Of a stretch of DNA of 22,060 bases, positions 1-7,471 are shown in pieces. This DNA is from RUG11788 sp964578175 (GTDB lineage: Bacteria > Bacillota_I > Bacilli_A > RF39 > UBA660), in NCBI GenBank assembly GCA_964578175.1, contig CAZOBH010000018.1, forward strand, positions 1 through 22,060, read 5' to 3'. Numbering within the stretch: position 1 is the first letter of the stretch; each line of letters opens with the position of its first letter. The position numbers were made by a program, and so were the translations under genes. The notes under the pieces were generated by a model. That model did not search any database. It was not told the origin of the DNA and saw only the letters and a program-made list of their open reading frames with translations.

Positions 1-1
1 A

Positions 2-421
2 TGGGAATTTACTCCTGATTATGATGATGATATTGCTAAAGAACATGAAAAATATATTACTGAATACTTTAATGGACCAGTATTTGTAACTAATTGGCCA
101 AAAGATATTAAAGCTTGGTATATGAAAGTAAATGATGATAATAAGACTGTTGCTGCAGTTGATTTAGAAGTACCAGGTGCTGGTGAATTAATGGGTGGAT
201 CTGAACGTGAAACTAATATTGATATTTTAAATGAAAGAGCTAAAAAATTAGGAGTAGACATTGATAGTGTTGACTGGTATGTAAATTTACGTAAATTTGG
301 TGGATGCTTCCATTCAGGATTTGGAATGGGATTTGAAAGACTAATAATATATTTAACTGGAGTAGAGAATATTAGAGATGTAATACCATTTCCTAGAACT
401 CCAGGAAGTTGTCTATATTAG
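2..421 (+). CDS. asnS: Asparaginyl-tRNA synthetase, C-terminal part
   Basis: This is the last 139 residues of a class II aminoacyl-tRNA synthetase that charges tRNA-Asn with asparagine in the cytoplasm. The reading frame is open from base 2 and ends at TAG 419-421; the start lies outside the window. Visible family landmarks are GELMGGSERE (class II motif region of AsnS, usually GELIGGSQRE), and near the end GFGMGFERL followed by NIRDVIPFPRTPG, which is motif 3 with its ATP-binding arginine and the typical AsnS C-terminus. The GG-S-RE segment and the short tail with no extra domain favour AsnS over the related AspS and LysS. A terminator follows directly, so asnS ends its transcription unit here. 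Identification is by family motifs and is firm; only the 5' part is unseen. Confidence 0.95.
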   Translation, partial: WEFTPDYDDDIAKEHEKYITEYFNGPVFVTNWPKDIKAWYMKVNDDNKTVAAVDLEVPGAGELMGGSERETNIDILNERAKKLGVDIDSVDWYVNLRKFGGCFHSGFGMGFERLIIYLTGVENIRDVIPFPRTPGSCLY

Positions 422-424
422 ACA

Positions 425-451
425 AAGAAGAGAAGAAATTCTCTTTTTTTT
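425..451 (+). terminator. Intrinsic terminator of asnS
   Basis: An A/G-rich arm at 425-434 pairs with a T/C-rich arm at 439-448 across a GAAA tetraloop, with one G-U pair, and runs into an eight-T tract (444-451). It begins four bases after the asnS stop codon. Confidence 0.8.
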
Positions 452-472
452 ATAAAAAAAATACTATATACT

Positions 473-478
473 TATAAT
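473..478 (+). promoter_or_regulatory. Putative -10 element for the 497 gene
   Basis: A perfect TATAAT lies 18 bases upstream of the GTG start at 497, between the asnS terminator and the ribosome binding site AGGGGTGG (485-492). No convincing -35 is seen; the upstream region is A/T only. The predicted leader would be about 12 nt. Confidence 0.5.
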
Positions 479-496
479 TAGAATAGGGGTGGTATC

Positions 497-2101
497 GTGG
501 TACTACGTAAACCATATGCATTTTTAATTAGACATTTTAAAAGTATCCACTTAATTTTAACTGCTTTAATGGTAATATTTGCCTATAAAATGAATAAGAT
601 AGGTACATTCCTAGGAGAATATAAAAGTCTTGGAACTTATGAAGCAGAACGTGGAGTAGTTTGGAAATATATAGGTATTACAGGATGGCTTATACCACTT
701 TTAATTATTGGTTTATTAATAGCTATTCTATATTTGTTAAAGAGAAAAGATAAACCTACTAAATACTATTTAGTAAGTATTATAGTATATTTAGTTGAAT
801 TTGTAGCAGTAATAGCTGCATCAATATTATTAACTTCAATTCAACAAGGTAATGCTAATACTTCTTATGTTTCAATTTTTAAAGATTTAGCGACATCTCT
901 TGCTTATTTACCAATTCCATTTATACTTGTATCTTTAGTAAGAGGTGTAGGTTTCAATATTAAACAATTTAACTTCCAAAAAGATTTAATAGATCTTAAT
1001 CTTACTGAAGAAGATAGAGAAGAGTTTGAAGTTCAATTAGAAGTTGATACAGAAAATATTAGAGCTAAAATAAATAGAAGAATTAGATTTATTAAATATG
1101 TTTATTTAGAAAATAAACCAGTATTTTTTGGTGTAATAGCACTTGTTATTGTAGCTATTGGAATATCTATTGCTGTTGCAATAAGTAAGATAGAACATAT
1201 CTATAAACCTGGAGAGAAGTTTACATCTTTTGGAATTGATTTTGTAGTTAACAATGCTTATCAAACAAATAAAGGTATTGATAACAAAGAGATAAAAACA
1301 GGTAAGACTTATGTAATAGTTAATTTCACAGCAACTAATAATACAGAGTATGATACTTATTTACCATTTAAATATATATATTTAAAAGTAGATAAAAACA
1401 TCCAAGTAAATCCTACTGATAGATATGAATATAATTTATCGGACTTTGGAAATAGATTATTCTCATATGATTCGATAAAAGCTAAAAGTAAAGCTACTTA
1501 TAATTTAGTTTTTGAATTTGATTCAACTTATAGAAATAATGAAAAAAGATTTGATTTAATTGAACTTAGTGATATGGGATATATAAATGTTAAAGAAGAT
1601 GGACATTATAAATATGCTAAAGTCGATTTAAATCTAGATAAATTCAAAGATACTCAAAATGTAAAAGACTATTCTTTAAATGAAGAAGTAGATTTTAAAA
1701 ATAGTTTAATCGATGGTATAAAATTAAAGATTAAAAGTGCTGAATTAAATAATAATTTTGAAGTTGAATATACATTAAATGTTCAAAATCAAGAAAGACA
1801 TTACAAGAGAGCAATAGAATCTAGTATACCTAGTAAGAGAATGGTATTAAAACTTGAAACTGAATTAACTAAATCAGAAGATTTCAGTAATGATTTATAT
1901 AAAGATTTTTATAATAATTTAGTATTAATTCAATATGAAAAAGATGGAAAGATGATAGAACAACAATTTAAAGTAAATGATTTGACTCCAAATGAAGCTC
2001 CAGTTGGTAATGTATACTTAGAAGTAACAAATGAATTAAAAGATTCTAAAAAAGTTAATTTAGTATTTAAAATAAGAAATAAGTTATATACTTATAATAT
2101 A
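497..2101 (+). CDS. Polytopic membrane protein with Ig-like (DUF4352-like) extracytoplasmic domains, 3' end in assembly gap
   Basis: At least 535 residues are encoded; the end is lost in the ten-N gap at 2102-2111. Translation starts at GTG 497 behind a good ribosome binding site (AGGGGTGG, 485-492); no nearer ATG fits. Hydrophobic segments lie at about residues 14-33, 55-82, 89-114, 127-148 and 209-231. A charged, probably cytoplasmic stretch (about 165-205, rich in E, D and R) lies before the last one. From about residue 235 to the end the protein is soluble and beta-rich. Its first part (FTSFGIDFVVNNA, then TGKTYVIVNFTATNNTEYD) has the look of DUF4352/Ig-like domains that follow a membrane anchor in Firmicutes; a second similar domain may span about 390-535. 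The function is unknown; a cell-surface or envelope role is an inference from topology. It appears to be monocistronic. Confidence 0.75.
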
Positions 2102-2111
2102 NNNNNNNNNN
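2102..2111. other. Assembly gap (ten Ns)
   Basis: Ten consecutive Ns interrupt the sequence at the 3' end of the preceding gene. The true distance is unknown, so reading frame cannot be carried across it. Confidence 0.99.
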
Positions 2112-2158
2112 CCTGAACACTTGGTGTGGAATGTGACGAACGCCTATAATTAATAATT
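2112..2158 (+). other. Short segment of atypical composition after the gap
   Basis: The first 33 or so bases after the gap are about half G+C, far above the flanking DNA. One frame reads PEHLVWNVTNAYN and then TAA (2151-2153), which would be a gene 3' end. However, its codons (CAC, TTG, GTG, ACG, AAC, GCC) are ones the neighbouring genes avoid. With exactly ten gap bases the upstream frame would instead stop at TGA 2114-2116. It could be a gene end, the 3' end of an RNA gene, or a misjoined or contaminating fragment. Confidence 0.4.
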
Positions 2159-2186
2159 AGAATATGATATTATCATATTCTTTTTT
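2159..2186 (+). terminator. Intrinsic terminator
   Basis: A nine-base-pair stem (AGAATATGA 2159-2167 with TCATATTCT 2173-2181) closes a TATTA loop and is followed by six Ts (2181-2186). It ends whatever transcript comes out of the gap region, most likely the 497 gene. Confidence 0.85.
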
Positions 2187-2187
2187 C

Positions 2188-2216
2188 TTGAATAAAATAA
2201 AACAACGTGATATACT
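2188..2216 (+). promoter_or_regulatory. Sigma-A-type promoter of tRNA-Cys
   Basis: A -35 box TTGAAT (2188-2193), a 17-base spacer and a -10 box TATACT (2211-2216) match the housekeeping consensus closely. The expected transcription start, about 2223, is six bases before the mature tRNA 5' end. Confidence 0.85.
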
Positions 2217-2228
2217 CATTTTATCAAC

Positions 2229-2302
2229 GGGTCTATAGCCAAGTGGTAAGGCATGGGACTGCAACTCCCCGATCGTTGGTTCAAATCCGACTAGGCCCTC
2301 CA
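2229..2302 (+). tRNA. tRNA-Cys (anticodon GCA)
   Basis: A complete cloverleaf can be folded. The acceptor GGGTCTA (2229-2235) pairs with TAGGCCC (2292-2298), with one wobble pair. The D stem is GCC/GGC. The anticodon loop CTGCAAC carries GCA at 2261-2263. The T stem GTTGG/CCGAC closes the loop TTCAAAT. The discriminator is T2299, the base typical of tRNA-Cys, and CCA is encoded at 2300-2302. The outermost base pair of the anticodon stem is a T-C mismatch, a mild oddity. The gene stands alone with its own promoter and terminator rather than in a tRNA cluster. Confidence 0.96.
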
Positions 2303-2311
2303 ATATAAAAT

Positions 2312-2347
2312 AAAAGTATCAATTTCAAAATGAAGTTGATACTTTTT
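2312..2347 (+). terminator. Intrinsic terminator of tRNA-Cys
   Basis: AAAAGTATCAA (2312-2322) pairs with TTGATACTTTT (2336-2346). The inner arm extends the stem through TTCA/TGAA, and a T tract closes the element. It starts ten bases after the tRNA CCA. Confidence 0.88.
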
Positions 2348-2376
2348 ATTATGAATATAAAGAATGATTCTTTATA

Positions 2377-2385
2377 TGCTATAAT
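2377..2385 (+). promoter_or_regulatory. Extended -10 promoter for the 2403-dnaE unit
   Basis: TGCTATAAT (TGn followed by a perfect TATAAT at 2380-2385) has no good -35 partner. It is of the extended -10 type. The predicted start near 2392 leaves a leader of only about 11 nt before ATG 2403. Confidence 0.65.
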
Positions 2386-2402
2386 ATATATGGAGTGATT
2401 TG

Positions 2403-3104
2403 ATGTCTAAAAGAAAAGAATTGTTAGAAATATGGAAAAAACAAGTTGAAGATTCTACCAAGGATGGTAAATATTCAATTTTAACATGTAAACCAATTAT
2501 TGAAATGTTAGATAAGCTTTTAAAATATGATAGACCTTTTTTTAAGAAGGATAAAGAAAATATTGAAAGAGCAGAATGGTTTATAGATTATTTTACAAAT
2601 TGGGATAAATTATCTAATATACCAATAGATGTCGGAGAACAACTGATGGGAATGATAGAAGATCCTAATTTTAACATTGGAATTCATAGAACTAATTTAG
2701 GAATTCTAAATGCTGATCGACCTATTAATGAAGCATTAACTTCTATTATGACTGATGGTCTAAGAAACTATGGTCATACTAATGTTGGTGCTCGAGTAGA
2801 AAAACCAGATGTTTCACTTACTGTATCAGAAACAAGTGTTTTATCAGCTTATCCTATGTTAGTAGGTAGTTATAAAGATAATAATGCAACAGTTATATTA
2901 TCATTTCCAAAAGATTTAGTAGATGATGGAATGAATATAGTTGATTATAGTAGATATGATGAAATATATGATATGAGTGAAGATGGTGTACCAACAATAA
3001 AACCTAAATATATAGTAGGAGTTCTAATAAAAAATAATAATGATTTAGATAGATATTATACAAGAGATGAAATAATATCTTTAAATTCTGAAAAGAAAAA
3101 ATAA
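2403..3104 (+). CDS. Uncharacterised protein, possible ADP-ribosyltransferase-like fold
   Basis: The protein has 233 residues. ATG 2403 was chosen because GGAG (2392-2395) lies seven bases upstream; an in-frame TTG one codon earlier is less likely. It has no signal peptide or membrane segment, so it is probably cytoplasmic. Residues 1-75 look helical and charged. From about residue 92 the order of elements is IGIHRT (H95, R96, T97), then a helix ending in MTDGLRNYGH (GL 119-120), then SLTVSE (138-143), a strand VILSFP (164-169), and YIVGVLI (203-209). A strand with H-x-T/S, a helix ending in GL, and later short strands resemble the core of the ADP-ribosyltransferase/Tpt1/PARP superfamily. This is pattern recognition only, and the catalytic residues cannot be fixed. 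It ends 17 bases before dnaE with no terminator between, so the two are probably co-transcribed. It is otherwise unrecognised. Confidence 0.8.
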   Translation: MSKRKELLEIWKKQVEDSTKDGKYSILTCKPIIEMLDKLLKYDRPFFKKDKENIERAEWFIDYFTNWDKLSNIPIDVGEQLMGMIEDPNFNIGIHRTNLGILNADRPINEALTSIMTDGLRNYGHTNVGARVEKPDVSLTVSETSVLSAYPMLVGSYKDNNATVILSFPKDLVDDGMNIVDYSRYDEIYDMSEDGVPTIKPKYIVGVLIKNNNDLDRYYTRDEIISLNSEKKK

Positions 3105-3121
3105 AAAAAGGAAGTGATTGT

Positions 3122-6055
3122 ATGTATATACCTTTATATGTTAAAAGTAATTATTCATTACTTTCTAGTCTTATGTCTATAGATAAGATTATTAAATTAT
3201 GTAAAGATAATAATTTAGATACAATTGCTTTAGTAGATGATGATTTAACATCTACAATGAAATTTTATAAAGAATGTTTGAATAATAATATAAAACCAAT
3301 AATTGGTCTTGATGTAAAAATAGATAATTTAAGTGTACTTCTATATGCAAAGGATTATACTGGATATCAAACTTTAATAAAATTATCAAGTTTAAAGTAT
3401 GATCATAATTTATCATTAGAAGATTTAAAAGAATATAAAAAAGAAGTAATTTGTATTTTACCTTTTGATTCAATAAGTTTATATGAAGATGTTAAAAATA
3501 TATATAAAGATTTATATTTAGGATATCAAGATAAAGGTGAAGAAAAAATAGTAGAGGAAATTACAGATAATATAGTATTTTTAAATAAAATTATTTATTT
3601 AGATGAAGATGAATCTACTTATATAAAATATCTTTATATGATTAGAGATGGTAAAACTATATTAGATGATATTTATGTAGATAATAAAATTAATCATTAT
3701 ATAAATAATACTAGTGCTGTTTCTTTATCAAGTAGTAAAGGTCTAAATAATACTAAGATTATAGCTGATAATTGTAATTTTAAATTTAAAGATAATGGAT
3801 TACTTTTACCAATATATGAAGTACCAAATGGAGATAGTTTTAAATATTTAGAACAATTAAGTATAAAAGGACTTTATAAAAGACTTAATGGAAATATTAA
3901 TGATAATTATAAAGAGAGATTATTGTATGAATTATCTGTTATAGAAAAGATGGGATTTTCTAATTATTTCTTAGTAGTTTATGATTTTATTAAATATGCT
4001 AAAAAGAATAAAATATTAGTAGGTCCTGGAAGAGGATCAGCAGGAGGATCTCTTGTTGCATTTTCTTTAGGTATTACTGATATAGATCCGATTAAATATG
4101 ATTTATTATTTGAAAGATTCTTAAATCCCGAAAGAGTAACTATGCCTGATATAGATACTGATTTTCCAGATATTTATAGAGAACAAGTAATAGAATATGT
4201 TAAAGAAAAATATGGAGAAAAAAGAGTAGTTGGAATAGTTACTTTTGGTACATTAAGTGCAAGACTTGTAATTAGAGACGTTGGTCGTATTTTAAATTGT
4301 GATTTGAAAGACATTGATTATTTATGTAAAAGAATACCTAATGTCACTAAAGATAAATTAGTTTATTTTTATCAAAATGATAAAGAGTTTAAAAATATGA
4401 TAAATAGTGATAGTAAATTAAAACTTTTATATCAAATATGTAATAAGATAGAAGGATTCCCAAGACATACTTCTATGCATGCTGCTGGAATTGTTATGAG
4501 TAAAGTAGATTTAGATACTGTTATACCTCTTGTTAAAAATGATGATATATATCTATCTGGTTACACTATGGAATACTTAGAAGAATTAGGTCTATTAAAA
4601 ATGGATTTTTTAGGACTTAAGAATTTAACTACTATTATGAATATTATTGATGATATAGAAAAAAATGAAGGAATACATATTAACTTTTCTGATATACCAT
4701 TTGATGATACAGATACTTTAAACTTATTTAAAACTGCAGATACATTAGGTGTATTTCAATTTGAATCTAGTGGAATGAGAAATTTCTTAAGAAAGTTAAA
4801 ACCAAATAGTTTAGATGATATTATTGCAGCAATTGCTTTATTTAGGCCAGGACCTGCAGTAAATATTGATTCTTATATTAGAAGAAAAGAAAAGAAAGAA
4901 ATGGTAGAGTATTTAGATCCTTCACTTGAACCAATACTTTCTAGTACATATGGAATTATTATTTATCAAGAACAAATAATGCAAATAGCGAGTACATTAG
5001 CTGGATTTAGTTTTGGAGAAGCTGATATTTTAAGACGAGCTATGAGTAAAAAGAAAAAAGAAATACTTGAAAAGTATAAAAAACAATTTATTGATGGTTG
5101 TATAAAAAATGGACATAGTGAAGCAGTAGCTAATAAAGTATATGATTTAATTATGAATTTTGCTAATTATGGGTTTAATAAATCACATTCAGTAGCATAT
5201 TCGATAATAGCTTATAGAATGGCTTATTTAAAAGCTAAATATCCTAAATATTTCTTTGCTAATTTAATGTCTTCAGTTATAGGAAGTGAAGTTAAAACTA
5301 AAGAGTATTTAGATGAAGCTAGAAGACTTAATATAAAAGTTTTATTGCCAAGTATTAGCTTAAGTAGTAATCATTATGTTGTAGAGAGTGATGGAATAAG
5401 ATTTCCTCTTTCTAATATAAAGAATATAGGAATAACTATTTCAAATGAGATAATTAATAATAGAAAAGATTTTAAAGATATATATGATTGTATTAGTAAA
5501 ATAACAACTAAAAATATAAATAAAAAGATATTAGAAACACTAATAGACTCTGGTTGTTTTAATGAATTTGGTTATAATAAAAGAACATTAAAAGAAAATT
5601 TAGATAATTTAATAAATTATGCTAATCTATCACTCGATTTAGATGAATCTTTAATACTTAAACCTGAAATAGAAGAATTTAATGAATATTCTAAAGATGA
5701 GATGATGGAAAAAGAAAAAGAATTATTTGGTTTTTATCTTAGTGAATATCCAACTACTAATTACAAATCTAAATATAAAGTAGTTGATTTGAGAGATATT
5801 GAAAATAATTTTAATAAAGTAGTCGATATTGTTTGTTTAGTTGATAGGATAAAAGAGATAGATACTAAAAAAGGAAGTAAAATGTCTTTTGTAAGTGGAA
5901 GTGATGAAACAGGTGTAATTGATTTAACATTATTTCCTAAAATATACGATGAATTTAAAATTAAAAAAGGAGATGTTTTACTAGTACGAGGTAGAGTTGA
6001 AAAAAGGCTAGATAAATATCAAATAGTTGTTGATAAAATCAAAGTATTAAAGTAA
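3122..6055 (+). CDS. dnaE: DNA polymerase III alpha subunit, DnaE type
   Basis: This is a C-family replicative DNA polymerase of 977 residues, shorter than typical DnaE (about 1100-1160). ATG 3122 follows AAGGAAG with seven bases of spacing. The N-terminal PHP domain (about 1-200) lacks the usual metal-binding histidines: the HLHVHS motif has become PLYVKSNYSLL and the TDH position reads VDDD. Palm and nucleotide-binding motifs are intact: GPGRGSAGGS (301-310), PDIDTDF with D343 and D345, and KMDFLGL with D495 as the third catalytic aspartate. HTSMHAAG begins at about 449 and LFRPGPA follows later. The C-terminal 100 residues form an OB domain (VDIVCLVDRIK to the end). In Firmicutes with PolC, DnaE extends primers on the lagging strand before hand-over; that role is inferred here. 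No terminator separates it from tig, but tig has its own promoter. Confidence 0.97.
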   Translation: MYIPLYVKSNYSLLSSLMSIDKIIKLCKDNNLDTIALVDDDLTSTMKFYKECLNNNIKPIIGLDVKIDNLSVLLYAKDYTGYQTLIKLSSLKYDHNLSLEDLKEYKKEVICILPFDSISLYEDVKNIYKDLYLGYQDKGEEKIVEEITDNIVFLNKIIYLDEDESTYIKYLYMIRDGKTILDDIYVDNKINHYINNTSAVSLSSSKGLNNTKIIADNCNFKFKDNGLLLPIYEVPNGDSFKYLEQLSIKGLYKRLNGNINDNYKERLLYELSVIEKMGFSNYFLVVYDFIKYAKKNKILVGPGRGSAGGSLVAFSLGITDIDPIKYDLLFERFLNPERVTMPDIDTDFPDIYREQVIEYVKEKYGEKRVVGIVTFGTLSARLVIRDVGRILNCDLKDIDYLCKRIPNVTKDKLVYFYQNDKEFKNMINSDSKLKLLYQICNKIEGFPRHTSMHAAGIVMSKVDLDTVIPLVKNDDIYLSGYTMEYLEELGLLKMDFLGLKNLTTIMNIIDDIEKNEGIHINFSDIPFDDTDTLNLFKTADTLGVFQFESSGMRNFLRKLKPNSLDDIIAAIALFRPGPAVNIDSYIRRKEKKEMVEYLDPSLEPILSSTYGIIIYQEQIMQIASTLAGFSFGEADILRRAMSKKKKEILEKYKKQFIDGCIKNGHSEAVANKVYDLIMNFANYGFNKSHSVAYSIIAYRMAYLKAKYPKYFFANLMSSVIGSEVKTKEYLDEARRLNIKVLLPSISLSSNHYVVESDGIRFPLSNIKNIGITISNEIINNRKDFKDIYDCISKITTKNINKKILETLIDSGCFNEFGYNKRTLKENLDNLINYANLSLDLDESLILKPEIEEFNEYSKDEMMEKEKELFGFYLSEYPTTNYKSKYKVVDLRDIENNFNKVVDIVCLVDRIKEIDTKKGSKMSFVSGSDETGVIDLTLFPKIYDEFKIKKGDVLLVRGRVEKRLDKYQIVVDKIKVLK

Positions 6056-6062
6056 TAAATTG

Positions 6063-6091
6063 TTGTTAAAGACTTAAAAATAATATATAAT
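6063..6091 (+). promoter_or_regulatory. Sigma-A-type promoter of tig
   Basis: TTGTTA (6063-6068), a 17-base spacer and TATAAT (6086-6091) make a near-consensus promoter in the dnaE-tig gap. The expected start is about 6098, 14 bases before ATG 6112. Confidence 0.8.
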
Positions 6092-6111
6092 ATAACTTGT
6101 TGGAGGGAATT

Positions 6112-7410
6112 ATGGCAAATAAAAAAGAAGAAACTAAAAAAGAACAAACTAAAAAAGAAACAAGTAGACATGAAATTATTGTAAAAATAGATGGAAGTGA
6201 TTGGAAAGAAGCATTAGATGCTGCATTTGAAGCAAAAAGAAAAGATGTATCTGTTGCTGGATTTAGAAAAGGAAAAGTTCCAAGAGATATTTATGAAAAA
6301 AATTTTGGAAAAGAAAGTTTATATAGTGTAGCAATTGATAGTGTTACTCAACTTGCTTATATGAAAGCATTAGAAGATTCTAAATTAATTCCAGTAGTTC
6401 AACCTAAATTAGATATTACTGAAATAGATGATGAACATATTACTTTTAAATTTATTTTTATTACAAAACCAGAATTAAAAATTAAAAAATATAAAGGATT
6501 AAAAGTTAAGAAAAACGAAGTAAAAGTTACTAAAGAAGAAATTGAACAAGAAGAAAAAAGAATCCTTGAAGAATATGGTGAAGTAAGAATTAAAGAAAAA
6601 GGAAAACTTGAAAAAGGAAATATAGCTGTAATTGATTTTGAAGGATTTAAAGATGGTGTTGCATTTGAAGGTGGAAAAGCAGAAAATTATGAACTTGAAA
6701 TTGGAAGTAACACATTTATTCCTGGATTTGAAGATCAATTAGTAGGAATGAAATCACATGATGAAAAAGAGATTAATGTAACATTCCCAGAAGACTATCC
6801 TGCTCCTGATTTAAAAGGACAACCTGTAGTATTTAAAGTAACTCTTCATGAAATTAAAGAAAAAGTTGAAAGAAAATTTGATAAATCTTTATTTGAAGAC
6901 TTAGGTATGGAAGGTGTAGATAGTAAAGAGACACTTGATGAAGAAATAAAAACTAATATTGCTGCTCAAAAAGAAACTGATGCAGAAAATGAATATGTTG
7001 ATAGATTACTTGAAGAAGTAGGAAAACAAACTGAAGTAGAAATACCTGAAGAAATGATTGAAGAAGAAACTGATAGACTTTTATCTCGTTATGAAGAACA
7101 ATTAAAGATGCAAGGAATTTCACTTGATTTATATTTCCAAGTAACTAAAACAAGTGAAGAAGACTTAAGAAAACAAATGAATAAAGAATCAGAGAAAAAC
7201 GTAAAATATCGTATGATGCTTGAAGAAATAGCTGAACTTGAACATATTGAAATAACAGATGATGATGCTAATAAAGAAGCAGAAGATTTAGCTAAGAAGT
7301 ATAATATGGAAAAAGAAGAATTCCTAAAAAACTTTGGCGGATTAGAAATGATTAAATATGATATGGAAATTCGTAAAGTAGTAGATTTCTTAAAAGAAGA
7401 AAACAAATAG
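6112..7410 (+). CDS. tig: Trigger factor (ribosome-associated chaperone, peptidyl-prolyl isomerase)
   Basis: The 432-residue chaperone binds the ribosome near the exit tunnel and meets nascent chains. ATG 6112 was chosen because GGAGGG (6102-6107) precedes it; an upstream in-frame TTG at 6097 would swallow this ribosome binding site. The ribosome-docking signature GFRKGKVPR lies at about residues 48-56. The FKBP-type domain follows (about 150-245, with GDFEGF-like VIDFEGFKDG and the strand region FIPGFEDQLVGM), and a long acidic helical C-terminal substrate-binding region completes it. The N-terminus is odd: where other trigger factors have a first beta strand, this one has a Lys/Glu run made of three five-residue units (see repeat at 6118-6162). 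Its stop codon is inside a terminator hairpin. Function is firm by family; the tail is a local oddity. Confidence 0.95.
   Translation: MANKKEETKKEQTKKETSRHEIIVKIDGSDWKEALDAAFEAKRKDVSVAGFRKGKVPRDIYEKNFGKESLYSVAIDSVTQLAYMKALEDSKLIPVVQPKLDITEIDDEHITFKFIFITKPELKIKKYKGLKVKKNEVKVTKEEIEQEEKRILEEYGEVRIKEKGKLEKGNIAVIDFEGFKDGVAFEGGKAENYELEIGSNTFIPGFEDQLVGMKSHDEKEINVTFPEDYPAPDLKGQPVVFKVTLHEIKEKVERKFDKSLFEDLGMEGVDSKETLDEEIKTNIAAQKETDAENEYVDRLLEEVGKQTEVEIPEEMIEEETDRLLSRYEEQLKMQGISLDLYFQVTKTSEEDLRKQMNKESEKNVKYRMMLEEIAELEHIEITDDDANKEAEDLAKKYNMEKEEFLKNFGGLEMIKYDMEIRKVVDFLKEENK
6118..6162 (+). repeat. Three tandem 15-bp units in the 5' end of tig
   Basis: Three in-frame 15-base units encode NKKEE, TKKEQ and TKKET. 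Each contains AAAAAAGAA, so two kinds of change are plausible: whole-unit gain or loss, and slippage within the six-A tracts. They form the unusual charged N-terminal extension of trigger factor. Confidence 0.85.
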
Positions 7411-7423
7411 TTTTCTTTTTTTT
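7397..7423 (+). terminator. Intrinsic terminator overlapping the tig stop codon
   Basis: AAGAAAAC (7397-7404) pairs with GTTTTCTT (7410-7417) around an AAATA loop and runs into a T tract to 7423. The TAG stop (7408-7410) is part of the loop and stem, so termination is built into the coding end. Confidence 0.85.
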
Positions 7424-7432
7424 ATGTACTTA

Positions 7433-7441
7433 TGATATAAT
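7433..7441 (+). promoter_or_regulatory. Extended -10 promoter for the 7472-8170 unit
   Basis: TGATATAAT (TGn plus TATAAT at 7436-7441) follows the tig terminator by about ten bases. No clear -35 is visible. The leader would be about 24 nt. Confidence 0.6.
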
Positions 7442-7471
7442 TATTATGATAAAAGAATAGAGGTTGAGATT

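Noticed and set aside
19..261. Minus-strand open frame inside asnS
   Set aside because: It lies opposite the conserved AsnS C-terminus, has no ribosome binding site and a low-complexity Ser/Phe-rich product; other minus-strand frames (3252-3473, 6499-6738, 7089-7406, 14517-14699, 21387-21632) are the same kind of shadow.
2112..2153. Thirteen-residue coding tail PEHLVWNVTNAYN as the true end of the 497 gene
   Set aside because: The frame across the gap is unknown and the codons are atypical for this genome, so it was kept only as an unexplained segment.
2229..2302. tRNA-Cys 3' end as an integration (att) site
   Set aside because: No integrase gene is present and no direct repeat of the tRNA 3' end was noticed downstream in the window.
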